From Chitinophaga terrae (ex Kim and Jung 2007) (GTDB lineage Bacteria; Bacteroidota; Bacteroidia; Chitinophagales; Chitinophagaceae): a stretch of 64,000 bases of DNA. The stretch spans positions 1 to 64,000 of the forward strand of contig NZ_FNRL01000029.1 in assembly GCF_900107795.1 (NCBI RefSeq), in the 5' to 3' direction. Each line of letters begins with the position of its first letter. Position 1 is the stretch's first letter. The notes below the pieces were generated by a model. The model saw nothing but the letters and a program-made list of their open reading frames with translations, was not told the DNA's origin and did no database searches. The translations under genes and the position numbers were made by a program. This document shows, one piece after another, positions 63,679 through 64,000 of this stretch.

Positions 63679-64000
63679 CGTATAAGTCTATTTTTTCGAG
63701 AATACTATTCAGTTCTTCGTCCGAATAGAATTCGATTAGAATACTTCCCTTACCATTTTTCCCTCTGTCCAGTTTCACTTTTGTGGAGAAGTGAGACGCC
63801 AGCTGGTCTTGAATCTTTTGAAATGATGGAGGTAATTTGACTTTAGCCTGTTGAGGAGCGGCTTTTACAGCCTGGTTGATCTTACGGGCCAGTTCTTCGG
63901 TCTGACGAACGGAGAGGCCTGTTTTTATGATCTCGTTATACAGGAAAAGCTGGTTTTCTATATTATCCACGCCTGTTAAAACCCTGGCATGGCCCATACT
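63671..64000 (-). CDS. parB: ParB chromosome-partition protein, C-terminal part (cut by window edge)
   Basis: The frame is open to base 64000; the visible 109 residues start in SMGHARVLTGV, the end of the ParB DNA-binding module, and continue through a linker to the C-terminal dimerisation domain. ParB with CTP forms clamps on parS near the origin and works with ParA. The parS site and the N-terminal CTPase domain lie outside the window or were not seen. Confidence 0.9.
   Translation of the reverse strand, partial: SMGHARVLTGVDNIENQLFLYNEIIKTGLSVRQTEELARKINQAVKAAPQQAKVKLPPSFQKIQDQLASHFSTKVKLDRGKNGKGSILIEFYSDEELNSILEKIDLYGG

Overview
The window looks like chromosomal DNA of a Bacteroidota bacterium, most likely a Chitinophagaceae member such as a Chitinophaga relative. 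Evidence for this: promoters of the Bacteroidota type (TTTG, about 20 bp, TAnnTTTG), weak Shine-Dalgarno use, families largely confined to the phylum (DUF4954, DUF4421, DUF5683), many small lipoproteins, a eukaryote-like class Ia ribonucleotide reductase beta chain, and a complete histidine utilisation operon. This placement is inferred from gene content, not from a marker-gene comparison. No rRNA, tRNA, CRISPR array, phage or plasmid module was seen.

Layout. 1-8 kb: tail of an IS110-family transposase, an AsmA-like protein, a TrmH-type RNA methyltransferase, a lipoprotein and nrdBA with a cluster of DnaA-box-like 9-mers next to its promoter. 8-12 kb: an ABC ATPase and permease pair, an FMN reductase and a repeat-rich hypothetical. 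12-17.7 kb: leuC-methyltransferase-leuD-leuB-leuA. 17.7-19.9 kb: a Panacea-domain (DUF4065) protein with a small two-helix membrane protein, a candidate toxin-antitoxin pair, then a lipoprotein and a VanX-type dipeptidase. 19.9-25.7 kb: a non-phosphorylative L-fucose cluster (two SDR dehydrogenases, fuconolactonase, FAH-family hydrolase, mutarotase, FucP permease) with no dehydratase gene. 25.7-28.6 kb: an MbnP/MbnH-like pair and a lipoprotein. 28.7-33.4 kb: glmS-DUF4954-tag. 33.8-39.8 kb: S9 peptidase, histidine phosphatase, MgtE, bestrophin, SET protein. 39.9-46 kb: marR-hutH-hutU-hutI-hutG with two palindromic operators. 46-56 kb: CHAD protein, purU, phosphoesterase, DUF4421, LOG and HD-like proteins, aconitase, a small PspC protein, kdsA. 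56-64 kb: threonine-dehydrogenase-like protein, an ECF41-type sigma factor with its AhpD-like partner, cysHDN, an Rrf2 regulator, dapB, DUF5683 and the end of parB.

The main non-coding structure is a family of about 175-210 bp near-perfect palindromes. There are three complete copies (36.8, 47.4 and 54.3 kb) and one remnant at 332-345 that abuts the IS110 element. Each complete copy lies between convergent genes, and in all four places the minus-strand gene stops on or directly beside the repeat terminus. The core is asymmetric, so orientation can be assigned: the 54.3 kb copy is inverted relative to the other two. Other points of interest are the Panacea pair, an ECF41 promoter match ahead of the sigma-factor operon, a methyltransferase inside the leucine operon, and the hairpin that overlaps the first start codon of the mbnP-like gene.
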